Source: Haloarcula japonica DSM 6131 (GTDB taxonomy: Archaea > Halobacteriota > Halobacteria > Halobacteriales > Haloarculaceae). Taken from it: a stretch of 64,000 bases of DNA. Positions 33,830 to 44,866 of this stretch are shown here, one piece after another; the first letter of the stretch is position 1; every line of letters starts with the position of its first letter. A model generated the notes under the pieces. That model was not told the origin of the DNA. It searched no databases and saw only the letters and a list, made by a program, of their open reading frames with translations. The DNA is taken from NCBI RefSeq assembly GCF_000336635.1, contig NZ_AOLY01000005.1, positions 167,758 through 231,757 of the forward strand, in the 5' to 3' direction. A program made the position numbers and the translations under genes.

Positions 33830-36142
33830 TCAGGAACCGCGATGGCGAGCAAGCAACGCCGCAAGCAACACTGCGAGACCGGCCACGAGCGCGGTAAAGC
33901 CGTCGCCCTCGCCGGCTGTCGTCTGTGTGTCTGTGCGCATCCCCGTCGGAGTCGACGTTGATGCGGCTGTTTCCGTCGAAACGACCACGTCGACCGTCGT
34001 CGTGGTCCGTCCGTCACCCGCCGACAGCGACACTGTTCCGGGCTCGTTGAGGGTGACCGTCCGCGCGACCGTTGTCGTCGTCTGTGGCGGGAGATACAGC
34101 CGCTGCTCCGCGAATACGGCGTCGTTGCGGCGGAACTCGACTACTGTTGTCCCCGGAATCTCGTTGTCGTTGGCGACAGTGGCGGTCACGTCGACCCTGT
34201 CACCCTGCCTGACTTCTCTCGGACTCGCGGTGACGTCGGTCACGCTGGCGGCTGCCGGTTCCGTCACCACGACAGTGACGGTGTCGCCGTCGACGCTGAT
34301 CACGTATCGGCCGGGGTCGGCGAACGTGTGTGTCATCGCGACGTCAGTCCGTTCACCCGGTTCGATCTGACCCTGTTTCGTGGCGACGACGGTCTCGTTG
34401 ACCGCGAGCGACACGTTGTACGCCCCCGCCTCGCCGCCGGCGTTCTCGACGACCGCATCGACCGCGAGCGTCTCGTTGGTCGCCAGCCGGATCGGTTCGT
34501 TGCCGCCGACCGGCGCGTCCGACCGGTAGAGACTGTCTGCGCGGTAGGCGTCCGCGCGGTCGACCGGCGGGAGGCTGTAGCCGATACGGGCGGGAATCGC
34601 ACCGAACAACCGCTGGTGGGTCGCCTCGTTCCACATCGCCACCGTCGCTGTCGTTTCGGTCTCCGTCGCGGTCGTGTTCCGGACGCTTGCCCCGCCAGCG
34701 GCCTCGATCTCGGTGAGGAACTGCGATTGCGTGACCGGGTCACGATAACCGTTTAGTGCCTGGAACACGGTCTGGAGTGTCTTGTTGCGGTCAGTGGCCG
34801 AGCGGATATGGACGTCTGCCCGCCCGGCCACCAGCGCGCCCTTCCTGTAGTTCGCGTCGCTCGTCCAGCTCGACCGGTCCGTCAGCGCCACGTCGCTGTA
34901 GACGGGCCGTCCGCCCGCTGCAAGCTGTGTCCGGAACTCGTCGAACCCGATCCGGTCCTGTTCCAGCGTCAGGACGGCGGCGTAGTACGTCGCCCAGCCC
35001 TCGACCGTCCACCGCGTCTCCCGCGTCGTCTCGTAGGCCTGCCGGCTGTGGACGTACTCGTGGAGCCAAACGTTGTTGGCGGTATCGAGCGACTGCCCGG
35101 ACTGGACCCACATGTCCGCATCACCGATCTGATACCCTTCGACGCCCCAGTCGACGGCCTCGGACGGCGCGGCGACGACGAACACCTGCTCGTCACGGTC
35201 GCCAACCCGGAGCGCGTTCGACGCGTTCGCCATCGAATCGAGGACCGAAATCGGCGAAGCCGTCATCGTCGCCCGCTCCGGCACAGCCAGCGTGAACGTC
35301 TGGTTGTGCGCCGTCTCCTCGAACGTCGCCACTTCGCCGAGGTACACGATCTCCTCGCCCGCCGCGCCCGGACCTGCCGTCCGGAGTGTGCGGTTGTACC
35401 TGACTGGGTCCTGGCCGGTGTAGCGCCAGCGCGTCGGCGTCAGCGACCGCGTGAGCAGCGCCCAGTCGCCCGTATCGACGCTGAGATATCGGCCCTCGGC
35501 TCCCTCCGGACCGCTCTTCTCGATGGTCCGGTTCGGGTTGGTGCGGTAGCTGATCGTCGCCGTATCCGTCGTTTCGTCCCACTCGTACACGGACTCGTTG
35601 ATGCGCTCGAACCCGTCGGTTTCGGTCACCGTCGCCTCCGCTGGGACGTGTGTTTCGAGGTCGATGACCCGGTCCGGGACCTCGTAGGTCAGGGTCACTG
35701 CGACTTCGCCCGGCTGTTCCGGCACACGTGCGTAGGTCTGTGTCTGCTGAATCACGTCACCGTCGCTGGTCTGTGTCGTACCCGACGTGGCTGTCCCTGT
35801 CTCTACGCTGGCCGCTGCTGTGGCCGCCGTTCCGGCTGTGTCTCCGCCCTGTCCGCGCGGCTGGCGTCGATACGTGTCGGCGCTTCTCGCTCGGACTATC
35901 GAGCCATTTGACTCGCTAGTGGCTGTCGACGACTGCACCGTTCCAACTGCCTGTCCACGCTGAGCCGATGCCGTCTCGGTTTTGTCTGTGCAGTTCTCAC
36001 TGACGCCAGTCGCCGCTCCGTCGCTAGTCCCGGTCACCGCCCCATGGTCAGCGGTCGCAGCCACCGGGAGCGACGAAATTCCCCCACCAAGGAGAAGAAC
36101 CACGAGTCCGACGGCCACCACCCGCCGGGGTACAACGAACAT
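33830..36142 (-). CDS. Large surface metallopeptidase-like protein with C-terminal anchor
   Basis: 770 residues. N-terminal Sec-type signal (about 8-30), Ser/Thr-rich linker to about 130, beta-rich domain with YEVPDRVIDLETHVPAEATV, then LHEYVHSRQAYETT (HExxH, about residue 347) and the downstream WTVEGWATYYAAVL Glu, the zinc-site layout of M1/M61-type peptidases. Two CARDB-like beta domains follow (about 540-620 and 625-710). The C-terminus is a Thr-rich linker, GDGFTALVAGLAVLLAALLARHR, close to the PGF-CTERM archaeosortase tail but with GDGF in place of PGF. Processing by archaeosortase is therefore uncertain. It lies outside the cell. Substrate unknown. Confidence 0.75.
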   Translation of the reverse strand: MFVVPRRVVAVGLVVLLLGGGISSLPVAATADHGAVTGTSDGAATGVSENCTDKTETASAQRGQAVGTVQSSTATSESNGSIVRARSADTYRRQPRGQGGDTAGTAATAAASVETGTATSGTTQTSDGDVIQQTQTYARVPEQPGEVAVTLTYEVPDRVIDLETHVPAEATVTETDGFERINESVYEWDETTDTATISYRTNPNRTIEKSGPEGAEGRYLSVDTGDWALLTRSLTPTRWRYTGQDPVRYNRTLRTAGPGAAGEEIVYLGEVATFEETAHNQTFTLAVPERATMTASPISVLDSMANASNALRVGDRDEQVFVVAAPSEAVDWGVEGYQIGDADMWVQSGQSLDTANNVWLHEYVHSRQAYETTRETRWTVEGWATYYAAVLTLEQDRIGFDEFRTQLAAGGRPVYSDVALTDRSSWTSDANYRKGALVAGRADVHIRSATDRNKTLQTVFQALNGYRDPVTQSQFLTEIEAAGGASVRNTTATETETTATVAMWNEATHQRLFGAIPARIGYSLPPVDRADAYRADSLYRSDAPVGGNEPIRLATNETLAVDAVVENAGGEAGAYNVSLAVNETVVATKQGQIEPGERTDVAMTHTFADPGRYVISVDGDTVTVVVTEPAAASVTDVTASPREVRQGDRVDVTATVANDNEIPGTTVVEFRRNDAVFAEQRLYLPPQTTTTVARTVTLNEPGTVSLSAGDGRTTTTVDVVVSTETAASTSTPTGMRTDTQTTAGEGDGFTALVAGLAVLLAALLARHRGS

Positions 36143-36380
36143 TGCAAACAGTTATCGTCCGGTGGTTGAAATAGTTGACCGCCGATTGCGAGTGTTGGTA
36201 TCATGCACCAATACCTGCCTCGACCGGTCGCTCCTACGACGGCAAAAAACAGCCAGACCTGAACCACTCGTAACCGACCGCAGCGAACACTCGCGAGCAG
36301 ACCGAACTGAAAAGCTGGCGAGCAGGTCACAGCAGCGGCTTGCCACGGTGCTTTCACGAGAACCGCTGGCAGTCAGGAGT

Positions 36381-36698
<318 letters not shown>

Positions 36699-36718
36699 CT
36701 ATTAAACACTGTCGGGGA

Positions 36719-38953
36719 CTAGCGCTCGGAGACGATTCCATCGGCGATTTCGACGGCTTCGTCGGCCATCGCCTCGCTCACCTCACCGCCGTACCGGAGC
36801 CGCTCCCGTAGCGTCGCCAGTCGCCGGACCCGGTCGTCGGCCCCTATCGCGTCGAGATACGCCCGTACTGTCTCGCCGCTCTTGCGGCCCCGGTGTTCCG
36901 TCGCAAGGACATGCATGGCTCGCTGGAACGCCCGCTCGACGTCGGTCTCGGGGTCCACGCGGCGCTGGTATCGCAGCCACACTGCCCGGTAAGCTCGTTC
37001 GCTGAGGCCGGACCGGCGCGCGCCCGCTGCGATGCCGAGCAACGCGACGACGCCGAGCGTCATCTCCTCGCGCGACGGGAGCTCCGGCAGGCTCAGCTCC
37101 GCCGCCTCGTCCGTGTCCGACTCCCCTGCTGTGCCGGTGGGTGTGTCGGATTCCGTGGCCGTTGGTGTCTCCGTCGGCTCGGTCTCGGTCCCATTGGTCT
37201 CAGTCAGCGGGGCGGGCGTCGACGTGTCGGATGGCGTGTACTGCTCTACCGGGTTCCCGTCGCCGACGGTGGGCGCCGATCCGTCCGAACTCGCGTCCTC
37301 GATACGTTGCTGTCTGACTTCTTCGCGCGGCCCGGACGGCGTTGGGTCGAACTGTACCCAGCCCTGGCCGGGGAAGTACACCTCGACCCAGGCGTGGGAG
37401 TTGAGTCCGCGCACGACCCACTGGTTCTCGTCGATTCGCTGGCCGGAGGTGTACCCGACGGTCATGCGCGCCGGGATGCCTTGGGTCCGGAGCATCGTCA
37501 CCATCGTCGTCGCGAAGTAGACGCAGTACCCCTCGTCCATCTCGAAGAGGAAGGCATCCGCGACGTTGAAGTCGGGTCGGTCGACCTCGAGTGAGTAGTC
37601 CTTGCTGTCCTGCAGCCACCGTTCGACGACCAGCGCCGTCTCGTAGGGGTTCTCGGCGTTCGCAGTGAGAATCGCTGTCCGTTCCGCGACTCGGTCCGGC
37701 GTGCTGTCGGGGAGCTGGGTGTACAGCTCCACAGTCGCGTCGTCGTAGTCAGTGCCGGCCGCACGCAGCCCGTCCGGGGTTGCCACGAGCAACTCGCTCC
37801 TGACCTCGTAGCTATCACCCGACGAAAGTGTCCCATCCGGCTGAAACCCGCCCTCGCTGGAGACCGATACCGACGGCTCTCCGGAGTAGCGGACGGGCTT
37901 CCAGGCAGCCGGGACGGTCCCGATGGTCGACTCCGCCCGGAACTCCTGTCGAAGCGTCCGGGTCTCTCCCTCTGGAGAGTCGAGGCGCTGGTCGTCGTAC
38001 GGGATTGGGTTCCCCGTCCGTACCCACCCGTTGCCGGTGTAGCGGTCGTAGGAGGTGACCCGCCAGTAGCGTGGTTCCTCGCTTTCGACCGTGTACCGTA
38101 TCTCCGGTGTCAACGAAATGCTCCCGCGTACTGAAAGGGACTCCCCGGCGTCGAAGAGGCTTCCCTCGACGGTCTGTCCCTCCGACCCGTCGTCGTACGA
38201 CAGCAAACTATCCCGGGTAATCGGGACCTGCGAGAGCGCTGCTGGGAGCACGATTATCGCTGCCAACTGTTCGAGGACGGCACGCCGCCCGGCGTCGATG
38301 CCGTCACCGTCATCGTCCGCGCGCTCCGTCCCGTCACTGCCAGTCATCGCGTCGGGCCGCTTCGTCAGGTCAGTTGGCTCGTCCGCCGACAGCGTATCGA
38401 GCGTCCCGAAGCCGACCGTCGCCGCGATACCGACCACGCCCAGCAGCGTCGTCACCACGCCGGCGTCGGTCGTCAGGGCGAAAAACGCGAGCGCCGTGCC
38501 GGCCGCCACCGTTGCCGTCACGTACCAGCGGCGCAGGGCGAAATACCACGTTAGAAACACCGGTGCCGGCGCGAACGACAGCACCCACAGCCTGACCTTG
38601 GCGATCTGGAGCAGCGACCGTCCGGTCAGCAGGGCGGCGGTGTCGCCCAGCAGCTCCGTTATCGCCGGATTCGTCGAGAGGTTCAGTATGTACGCACCGA
38701 GCCCGCCGGCGAACAGTACTGCGCCGACACCGACCGCCAGTGGGGGTCTGAGCACGCGGGCCAGCAGTGTCGCGCCGACGAGCGAGAGCCCAGTAAGCGC
38801 CAGAAACAGGGTCGGGTCGCCGACTACGTCGCTGAGATAGTACATCGTTCGTAGCGGCGCACCGATGGCCAGCGCCGCCGCAAGCAACGCCAACATTCGT
38901 GACCCGCTCCACGGGACTCGACGGCGGACTCGTTCCACGACGGCAGCGCTCAT
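36719..38953 (-). CDS. Transglutaminase-like membrane protein (TgpA/DUF3488-DUF4129 type)
   Basis: 744 residues. About seven membrane segments in the first 240 residues (DUF3488-like), external transglutaminase-core domain (about 430-560) with catalytic Cys in MDEGYCVYFATTM, His in GLNSHAWVEVYFPG and Asp in VQFDPTPSG. A Thr/Glu/Pro-rich linker is followed by one more membrane segment and a DUF4129-like C-terminus. Expected to cleave or cross-link peptides at the cell surface. Last gene of moxR-DUF58-TGc, overlapping DUF58 by 4 nt. Confidence 0.9.
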   Translation of the reverse strand: MSAAVVERVRRRVPWSGSRMLALLAAALAIGAPLRTMYYLSDVVGDPTLFLALTGLSLVGATLLARVLRPPLAVGVGAVLFAGGLGAYILNLSTNPAITELLGDTAALLTGRSLLQIAKVRLWVLSFAPAPVFLTWYFALRRWYVTATVAAGTALAFFALTTDAGVVTTLLGVVGIAATVGFGTLDTLSADEPTDLTKRPDAMTGSDGTERADDDGDGIDAGRRAVLEQLAAIIVLPAALSQVPITRDSLLSYDDGSEGQTVEGSLFDAGESLSVRGSISLTPEIRYTVESEEPRYWRVTSYDRYTGNGWVRTGNPIPYDDQRLDSPEGETRTLRQEFRAESTIGTVPAAWKPVRYSGEPSVSVSSEGGFQPDGTLSSGDSYEVRSELLVATPDGLRAAGTDYDDATVELYTQLPDSTPDRVAERTAILTANAENPYETALVVERWLQDSKDYSLEVDRPDFNVADAFLFEMDEGYCVYFATTMVTMLRTQGIPARMTVGYTSGQRIDENQWVVRGLNSHAWVEVYFPGQGWVQFDPTPSGPREEVRQQRIEDASSDGSAPTVGDGNPVEQYTPSDTSTPAPLTETNGTETEPTETPTATESDTPTGTAGESDTDEAAELSLPELPSREEMTLGVVALLGIAAGARRSGLSERAYRAVWLRYQRRVDPETDVERAFQRAMHVLATEHRGRKSGETVRAYLDAIGADDRVRRLATLRERLRYGGEVSEAMADEAVEIADGIVSER

Positions 38954-39920
38954 CCGTTCACCTCCCCCGCAATGGGGTTGTCCCGACTGGCAGTCACGTC
39001 GGCGAAGGACTGGCGGCGGCCGTCGACCGATACCGTGACGCCGTCACCGCTGGCCGTGACGACCACGTCGGCGTCGTCCACACGGCCGGTCTGGCCCGCA
39101 TCGGCCCGGGCCAGCAGTTCAAGCAGTCGCGTCCGGTGGGTGTCGCCGTACCCCTGCTCGACTGCGCCGTTCGGGACGGTGAGTTCGACGGCGAGGCCGC
39201 TCTCTAGGGCGGCCATCGTGATCGTTGCCGCGGCGGCGGCCATCTCGTCGGCGTGGCCCCGTTGGGCTTCTGCGGCAACGAGCAGGGTCCGGTCACTCCG
39301 GGTGTCAGTGAACTCCTTGACCAGCAGGTCCTCGCGCTTGGCGCTGGATTTCCAGTGCACGTCCCGCAGGGAGTCGCCACTGACGTACTCCCGCAACCGG
39401 TCGAACGACTGCCGGTCTTTGCTCTCGGGTGTGAACGTCCGCGCGAACGCGTCTGTCCCGCCCAGCCGGTAGACGGGCGGATACACGAGCACGTCGGTTT
39501 CACTCTCGACAGTGTACCGCTCCGTGACGAGTCCCAGCGCGTCCGTCACAGTCACGTCGATGGGGCCGGCCCGCTGCTCGCCTCGGGCCGTGTAGGTGAC
39601 CCGGTATGTCACCGTCGCCGGCAGGGACTTCGTGACCGTTGTCTCTCCCTCTAATCCCGCGGAGAGCCGGTCGGTGACCGTTGCGATGCCGCTGCCGTCG
39701 ACGCGGAACTCCACGGACTTCGTCTCGCCGGGAAAGCCACGGCGGAGGCGACCCCGTTCGACGGTCGGCGCACCGCCCCAGCGGACCTGGACGGCGGCGG
39801 CGAACACGCCGACGAACAGCGGACCGGCGACGGCAGTGAGCCCGGGCTGGCCAAATCTGGCGCTGATGAGGAGGGCGGCAACGGCGACGGCGAGTACGGC
39901 GAAACCGCGGCGTGTCGGTC

Positions 39921-39924
<4 letters not shown>
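38950..39924 (-). CDS. DUF58 (vWA-like) protein
   Basis: 324 residues: two membrane segments at the N-terminus (about 8-50), beta-rich middle, then the DUF58 signature REYVSGDSLRDVHWKSSAKREDLLVKEF. Partner of MoxR ATPases in many prokaryotes, of poorly known function. Overlaps both neighbours by 4 nt (ATGA), so it is strongly coupled in translation. Confidence 0.92.
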
Positions 39925-40880
<956 letters not shown>

Positions 40881-41074
40881 GGTCGAAAGCTCGTGTGACG
40901 ACGCCTCGGCACGGGGACTGGTAGGATACTCTGCCCTGTCGACCAGTAAGTGTCTTGTGTGGGGTACCACATCCTCCGGGCCGTTCAGTTGTAGCCGCTT
41001 CTATGGCGTGCGCATATGTAACTCTGTGGATGGGTGAGAGCAACACACATCCGCTTTACGGCCGGTAGCGCCCT

Positions 41075-41344
41075 TCACCAGCTCTTACAGGCCCCACAGA
41101 CGAGGAGACTGTCCTGTGTCCACCGCCGTTCGACGACCTCCCCACACTCCGCACAAGCCGCGCCCTCGGGCGACCACGCGTACGTCGTCACGGCTGGGTC
41201 GACCGCGTCGGTCGAGACTCCGGTGTCGGGGACGTCGCTTTCGGTTTCTGCAGTATCGTCTCCCGCAGCCGTACCGCTCTCTCCCTCGTCCTCGCTCTCG
41301 TCGCCAGCGTCGAGAAAGTCCTCCAGCGAGGCGTCTTCAACCAT
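41075..41344 (-). CDS. Small acidic protein with C-terminal zinc ribbon (DUF7573 type)
   Basis: 89 residues from the ATG at 41344. The N-terminal half is an acidic disordered stretch (Asp/Glu/Ser); the C-terminus has CAECGEVVERRW and VCGACKSW, two CxxC pairs of a zinc ribbon. The first residues MVEDASLEDFLD form a likely amphipathic helix. Role unknown. The next gene on the same strand is the methyltransferase, 82 nt away. Confidence 0.72.
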   Translation of the reverse strand: MVEDASLEDFLDAGDESEDEGESGTAAGDDTAETESDVPDTGVSTDAVDPAVTTYAWSPEGAACAECGEVVERRWTQDSLLVCGACKSW

Positions 41345-41426
41345 ACACGTTGGTTTTGCCCGCGACCACAAAATACCCTGTCGTCGGCCGGTCCGTGGTC
41401 CGTGTTTTGATACGCCGTCCGGGCCG

Positions 41427-42110
41427 TTATTCCGTGGCGACGCCGACGGTCAGCAGCGTCCCCAGTTCGCGGTAGCGCTCGACCATCGCCTCGCGGGTCT
41501 CGAACTCGTCCGTGGGGAACGCATCCGCTGGCGGAATCTCCACCTCGCGGTCGGGGATCGTGTCCTGTGATGCCACGGCCAGGCCCGCCTCGCGGAACGC
41601 CTCGCGGTACTCCGGGCCGCTCCAGCGGGTCATCTCGATATCGATGAACTCCTGCCACTCGTGGGAGTGGACGTTCTCCTCGTAGTAGTTCACCGCGATG
41701 TGGGCGGTCCCACCCGGTCGCAGCACCCGCGCGATCTCTTCGAGTGTGTGTGGCGGATCGCCGGCGTAGTAGAAGGCCTCCATCGAGAACACGTGGTCGA
41801 TGCTGTCAGTCGCAAACGGCAGGGCGTCGAAGTCCCCACGCAGGAATCCGATGCCGTCGTCATCCGTGTACTCGCGGGCATTCCGAAGCATCTCCGGTGA
41901 CCCGTCGAGGCCGTAGCAGGGACCGGCGTCGTTGGTGTCCCGGAGCGCGCGGAGCGCGTAGCCCGAGCCCGTCCCGAGGTCGAGTACCGTGTCGCCCGGT
42001 TCGACCGGCATCCGGGCGAGGACGTGCTTGGCGGTGTGCCAGTGTCGGTCCTCCATCCCTCTGTCCTTCCCTTCGGCCGCCCACGCGTCGAATTCCTCGC
42101 GAACGCTCAT
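41427..42110 (-). CDS. Class I SAM-dependent methyltransferase
   Basis: 227 residues from the ATG at 42110. Motif I VLDLGTGSGYALR, motif II YGLDGSPEMLRNARE, motif III GDFDALPFATDSIDHVFSMEAFYYA and IARVLRPGG. UbiE/Methyltransf_11 type. Substrate unknown. Lies 82 nt from the zinc-ribbon gene and is divergent from the tryptophanase. Confidence 0.9.
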   Translation of the reverse strand: MSVREEFDAWAAEGKDRGMEDRHWHTAKHVLARMPVEPGDTVLDLGTGSGYALRALRDTNDAGPCYGLDGSPEMLRNAREYTDDDGIGFLRGDFDALPFATDSIDHVFSMEAFYYAGDPPHTLEEIARVLRPGGTAHIAVNYYEENVHSHEWQEFIDIEMTRWSGPEYREAFREAGLAVASQDTIPDREVEIPPADAFPTDEFETREAMVERYRELGTLLTVGVATE

Positions 42111-42236
42111 ACGTCCCACCAGCAGTTGTGGCCTCTAAATGCCCGCTGTTTCCGCCCGCCGGAAACACGTGCCCACCGATAGCCGCACCCGTCTGGTGAT
42201 GGACATCTCAGCCCACCACTGTACACAAAATATCAG

Positions 42237-43616
42237 ATGGATAATAAGACGGCTGGCGTACTGCGACACAGCATGCGCTCGTACAAGGCCAAATCGGTAA
42301 CGTCGATACAGCTTCCGCCCCGTGAGCGACGTGCGACCGCGCTCACCGAGGCTGGACACAACGTCTTCAACCTCGCTGCGGATGACGTCTTTATCGACTT
42401 GCTGACTGATTCGGGGACCGGGGCGATGAGTGACGACCAGTGGGCGGACGTGGTTCGAGGGGATGAAGCGTACGCAGGTTCGCGCTCGTTCAAACGCTTC
42501 CGTGAGGCGGTCGCCGACGTGATGGGATTCGACCGCGTGGTCCCAGCACATCAGGGCCGCGGCGCGGAGAACGTCCTGTTCGGAGCGCTGCTGGACGACG
42601 GCGACGTCGTTCTCAACAACACACATTTTGACACCACCCGCGCACACGTGACAAATCAGGGTGCGACCGCGGTCGACTGTCCGGCAGAGACGGACCTGAC
42701 CACTGATAGCGTCGGGACGTTCGCCGGGAACTTCTCCACAGACCGTGGGTGGGACGCCGTCGAGGAGCACGGGCAGGACGCCGTTTCGACTGTCGTCCTG
42801 ACGATCACGAACAACTCCGCCGCCGGCCAGCCGGTGTCGATGGCGAACATCCGCGAGACAGCCGCCTTCGCCGCGGAGATTGATGCAACGTTCGTCATCG
42901 ACGCCTGTCGGTTCGCCGAAAACGCACAGTTCATCAAACAGCGGGACCCCGAATACGCCGACACACCCCTCAGTGAGATTGCTCGCGAGCAGCTACGCCC
43001 CGCGGACGCAATCACGATGAGTGGGAAAAAGGACGCACTCGCAAACATCGGCGGGTTCACTGCCGTCCGCGACGCTGCCCTGTTTGAACAGTGCAAACAG
43101 CGCGCGATCCTGTACGAAGGATTCCCGACCTACGGTGGCCTCGCGGGTCGTGACCTCGAAGCGATGGCCACTGGTCTGCGGGAAGCGGTCCAGCCGCCGT
43201 ATGTCGCCGAGCGGATCGAACAGGTCGCGACTCTCGGCGCCCTCCTGCGTGAGCGCGATATCCCAATCGTCACGCCGACCGGCGGTCACGCCGTCTATAT
43301 TGATGCGGCCGCCCTGTTCCCGGACATTCCCGCCGACCAGTTCCCCGGGCAGCGACTCGTCTGCGAACTCTACCGCGAAGGCGGCGTCCGGACAGTCGAA
43401 CTCGGCTCCTTTGCCTTCCCCGAGACCGACCGTCCGGAACTCGTCCGTCTCGCCCTCCCTCGCCGGACGTACTGGCGCGAACACCTCGAACACATCGCGG
43501 AGACCGCTGCACGAGTTCGTGACCGCCGCGAGGAGTACACCGGTCTGAAAATCGTCTGGGAGCCCCCGATGGAAGAACTCAGACACTTCTCAGCGGAACT
43601 CGAACCCGTTGCGTAG
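42237..43616 (+). CDS. tnaA: Tryptophanase / tyrosine phenol-lyase family beta-eliminating lyase
   Basis: 459 residues; the in-frame ATG at 42273 (MRSYKAKSVTS) is a good alternative start. Fold-type I PLP enzyme with the tryptophanase signature FNLAADDVFIDLLTDSGTGAMSDDQWADVVRGDEAY, PAHQGRGAENVLF, and the PLP Lys in ITMSGKKDALANIGG. Splits tryptophan into indole, pyruvate and ammonia; TPL-type action on tyrosine is not excluded but the tryptophanase branch fits better. Single gene. AAAATATC just before the start is a TATA-like box. Confidence 0.88.
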   Translation: MDNKTAGVLRHSMRSYKAKSVTSIQLPPRERRATALTEAGHNVFNLAADDVFIDLLTDSGTGAMSDDQWADVVRGDEAYAGSRSFKRFREAVADVMGFDRVVPAHQGRGAENVLFGALLDDGDVVLNNTHFDTTRAHVTNQGATAVDCPAETDLTTDSVGTFAGNFSTDRGWDAVEEHGQDAVSTVVLTITNNSAAGQPVSMANIRETAAFAAEIDATFVIDACRFAENAQFIKQRDPEYADTPLSEIAREQLRPADAITMSGKKDALANIGGFTAVRDAALFEQCKQRAILYEGFPTYGGLAGRDLEAMATGLREAVQPPYVAERIEQVATLGALLRERDIPIVTPTGGHAVYIDAAALFPDIPADQFPGQRLVCELYREGGVRTVELGSFAFPETDRPELVRLALPRRTYWREHLEHIAETAARVRDRREEYTGLKIVWEPPMEELRHFSAELEPVA

Positions 43617-43713
43617 ATTTGCCTGCCCGTCGTGCTGTGCGACAGCGACCCACGAGCAACCACACGGTGGCGGGAACGCAAACGCAAAGTAGGGCCACGC
43701 TAACGTTCAGGTA

Positions 43714-43932
43714 ATGCAAGGACTGCTGTCGGAACTGCTCCAGAGCATCATCGACATGCCCGGCTGGTTCCTCGACGTGGCACTGAACGACCCGCTGGCG
43801 GCACTCATGCTCGCCGTCGGTGCTGTCATCACGACTGTCTCGGTCGTCTTCTTCGGGTATCTGTCGCTGGGGGCCGTGCTTTCGTTGTTCAGCGGCTCCG
43901 GCGGTCGAGGACCGCCCCAAGCAAATCGATAG
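43714..43932 (+). CDS. Small membrane protein (72 aa) overlapping mer tail-to-tail
   Basis: 72 residues: amphipathic start, one membrane segment (about 28-60) and a short Gly/Arg tail. The last 44 nt overlap the 3' end of the mer gene on the other strand, so the tail is constrained by it. Resembles small conserved haloarchaeal membrane proteins; no function known. Confidence 0.55.
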   Translation: MQGLLSELLQSIIDMPGWFLDVALNDPLAALMLAVGAVITTVSVVFFGYLSLGAVLSLFSGSGGRGPPQANR

Positions 43933-44866
43933 CCGTCTCGACATCCGGCCCGAGCGGCGACGCGAACACCACGCTGTCGGCGTGTTCTTCTAACGCCGCC
44001 GTGCGCTCGGCCACCGTCTCCGGCGTCCCGGCGATACAGAACGCGTCCAGCATCGCTTCGGTCACGCCCTCGAACGCGGCCGAGAACTCGCCGGCCGAAA
44101 TCGCCTGTCCGATGTCGTCGGCGGCCTCGTGGTCGATGCCGTGCCGGTCGAGCACCGGCGGCGGCGACCCCGCGGCGACGAACGCGACTGGCGGCCGGGC
44201 GGCTTCCCGCGCTTCGGCCTCGTCCTCGGCGACAGAGACGCTGGCGTAGGCTGCGAGGTCGAACTCGCCGTACTCCTCGGGCCGCTCGTCGGCCATTTCT
44301 TCTACTTGCTCGCGTGCCCACGCGAGGTCTTTTGGGTGCGCGCCGTTGTACAGCGCACCGTCAGCGTGCTTCGCCGCCATCCGGGTCATATGCGGCCCCT
44401 GTGCGCCGACGTACACCGGAATCTCGCCGACCTCGTAGTTCAGCCCGGCATCGACCGCTTCGAACGTCCCGTCGTGGTCGACTCGCTCGCCGTCCCAGAG
44501 CTTTCGCGCGGTCGTGAACGTCTCGAGTACGCGCCGCAGGGCGTCGTCGTGGTCAAAGCCGAGGTTGCTCAGCGTCGACTTATCGCCCGGCCCGATACCG
44601 AAGACGGCCCGCCCGTCGCTCAGTTCCTCAAGCGTCGCCACACGCGAAGCCAGCGTCACTGGGTGCGTCTCGTAGGGGTTGGCGATGCCGGGACCAAGCA
44701 GCACGTCGTCGGTCCGCTCGGCCATCGCTGTCAGCGCCATGAACTGGTCGCGATTGTTGTAGTGATGGCTGACGTACACGGCGTCGAGCGCGTTCGATTC
44801 TGCCTGTTTGGCAAACGAGGCGAGCTGTGCGACCGGGTGTTCCGGGGTAATTTCAATCGCGTACAT
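43889..44866 (-). CDS. mer: F420-dependent LLM-class oxidoreductase (methylene-H4MPT reductase-like)
   Basis: 325 residues. Luciferase-like TIM barrel: GPGIANPYETHPVTLASRVATLEELSDGRAVFGIGPGDKSTLSNLG, and the C-terminal CIAGTPETVAERTAALEEHADSVVFASPLG. Matches the haloarchaeal proteins annotated as Mer; in non-methanogens the physiological step is in C1 or folate metabolism. Its start overlaps cofE by 14 nt on the same strand, linking the enzyme to synthesis of its own cofactor. Confidence 0.82.
   Translation of the reverse strand: MYAIEITPEHPVAQLASFAKQAESNALDAVYVSHHYNNRDQFMALTAMAERTDDVLLGPGIANPYETHPVTLASRVATLEELSDGRAVFGIGPGDKSTLSNLGFDHDDALRRVLETFTTARKLWDGERVDHDGTFEAVDAGLNYEVGEIPVYVGAQGPHMTRMAAKHADGALYNGAHPKDLAWAREQVEEMADERPEEYGEFDLAAYASVSVAEDEAEAREAARPPVAFVAAGSPPPVLDRHGIDHEAADDIGQAISAGEFSAAFEGVTEAMLDAFCIAGTPETVAERTAALEEHADSVVFASPLGPDVETAIDLLGAVLDRRSR

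Noticed and set aside
33780-34017. Longer N-terminus for the DMT transporter gene (to 34017)
   Set aside because: It would overlap the surface-protein gene, and its residues are an Arg-rich shadow; the GTG at 33780 begins the first membrane helix.
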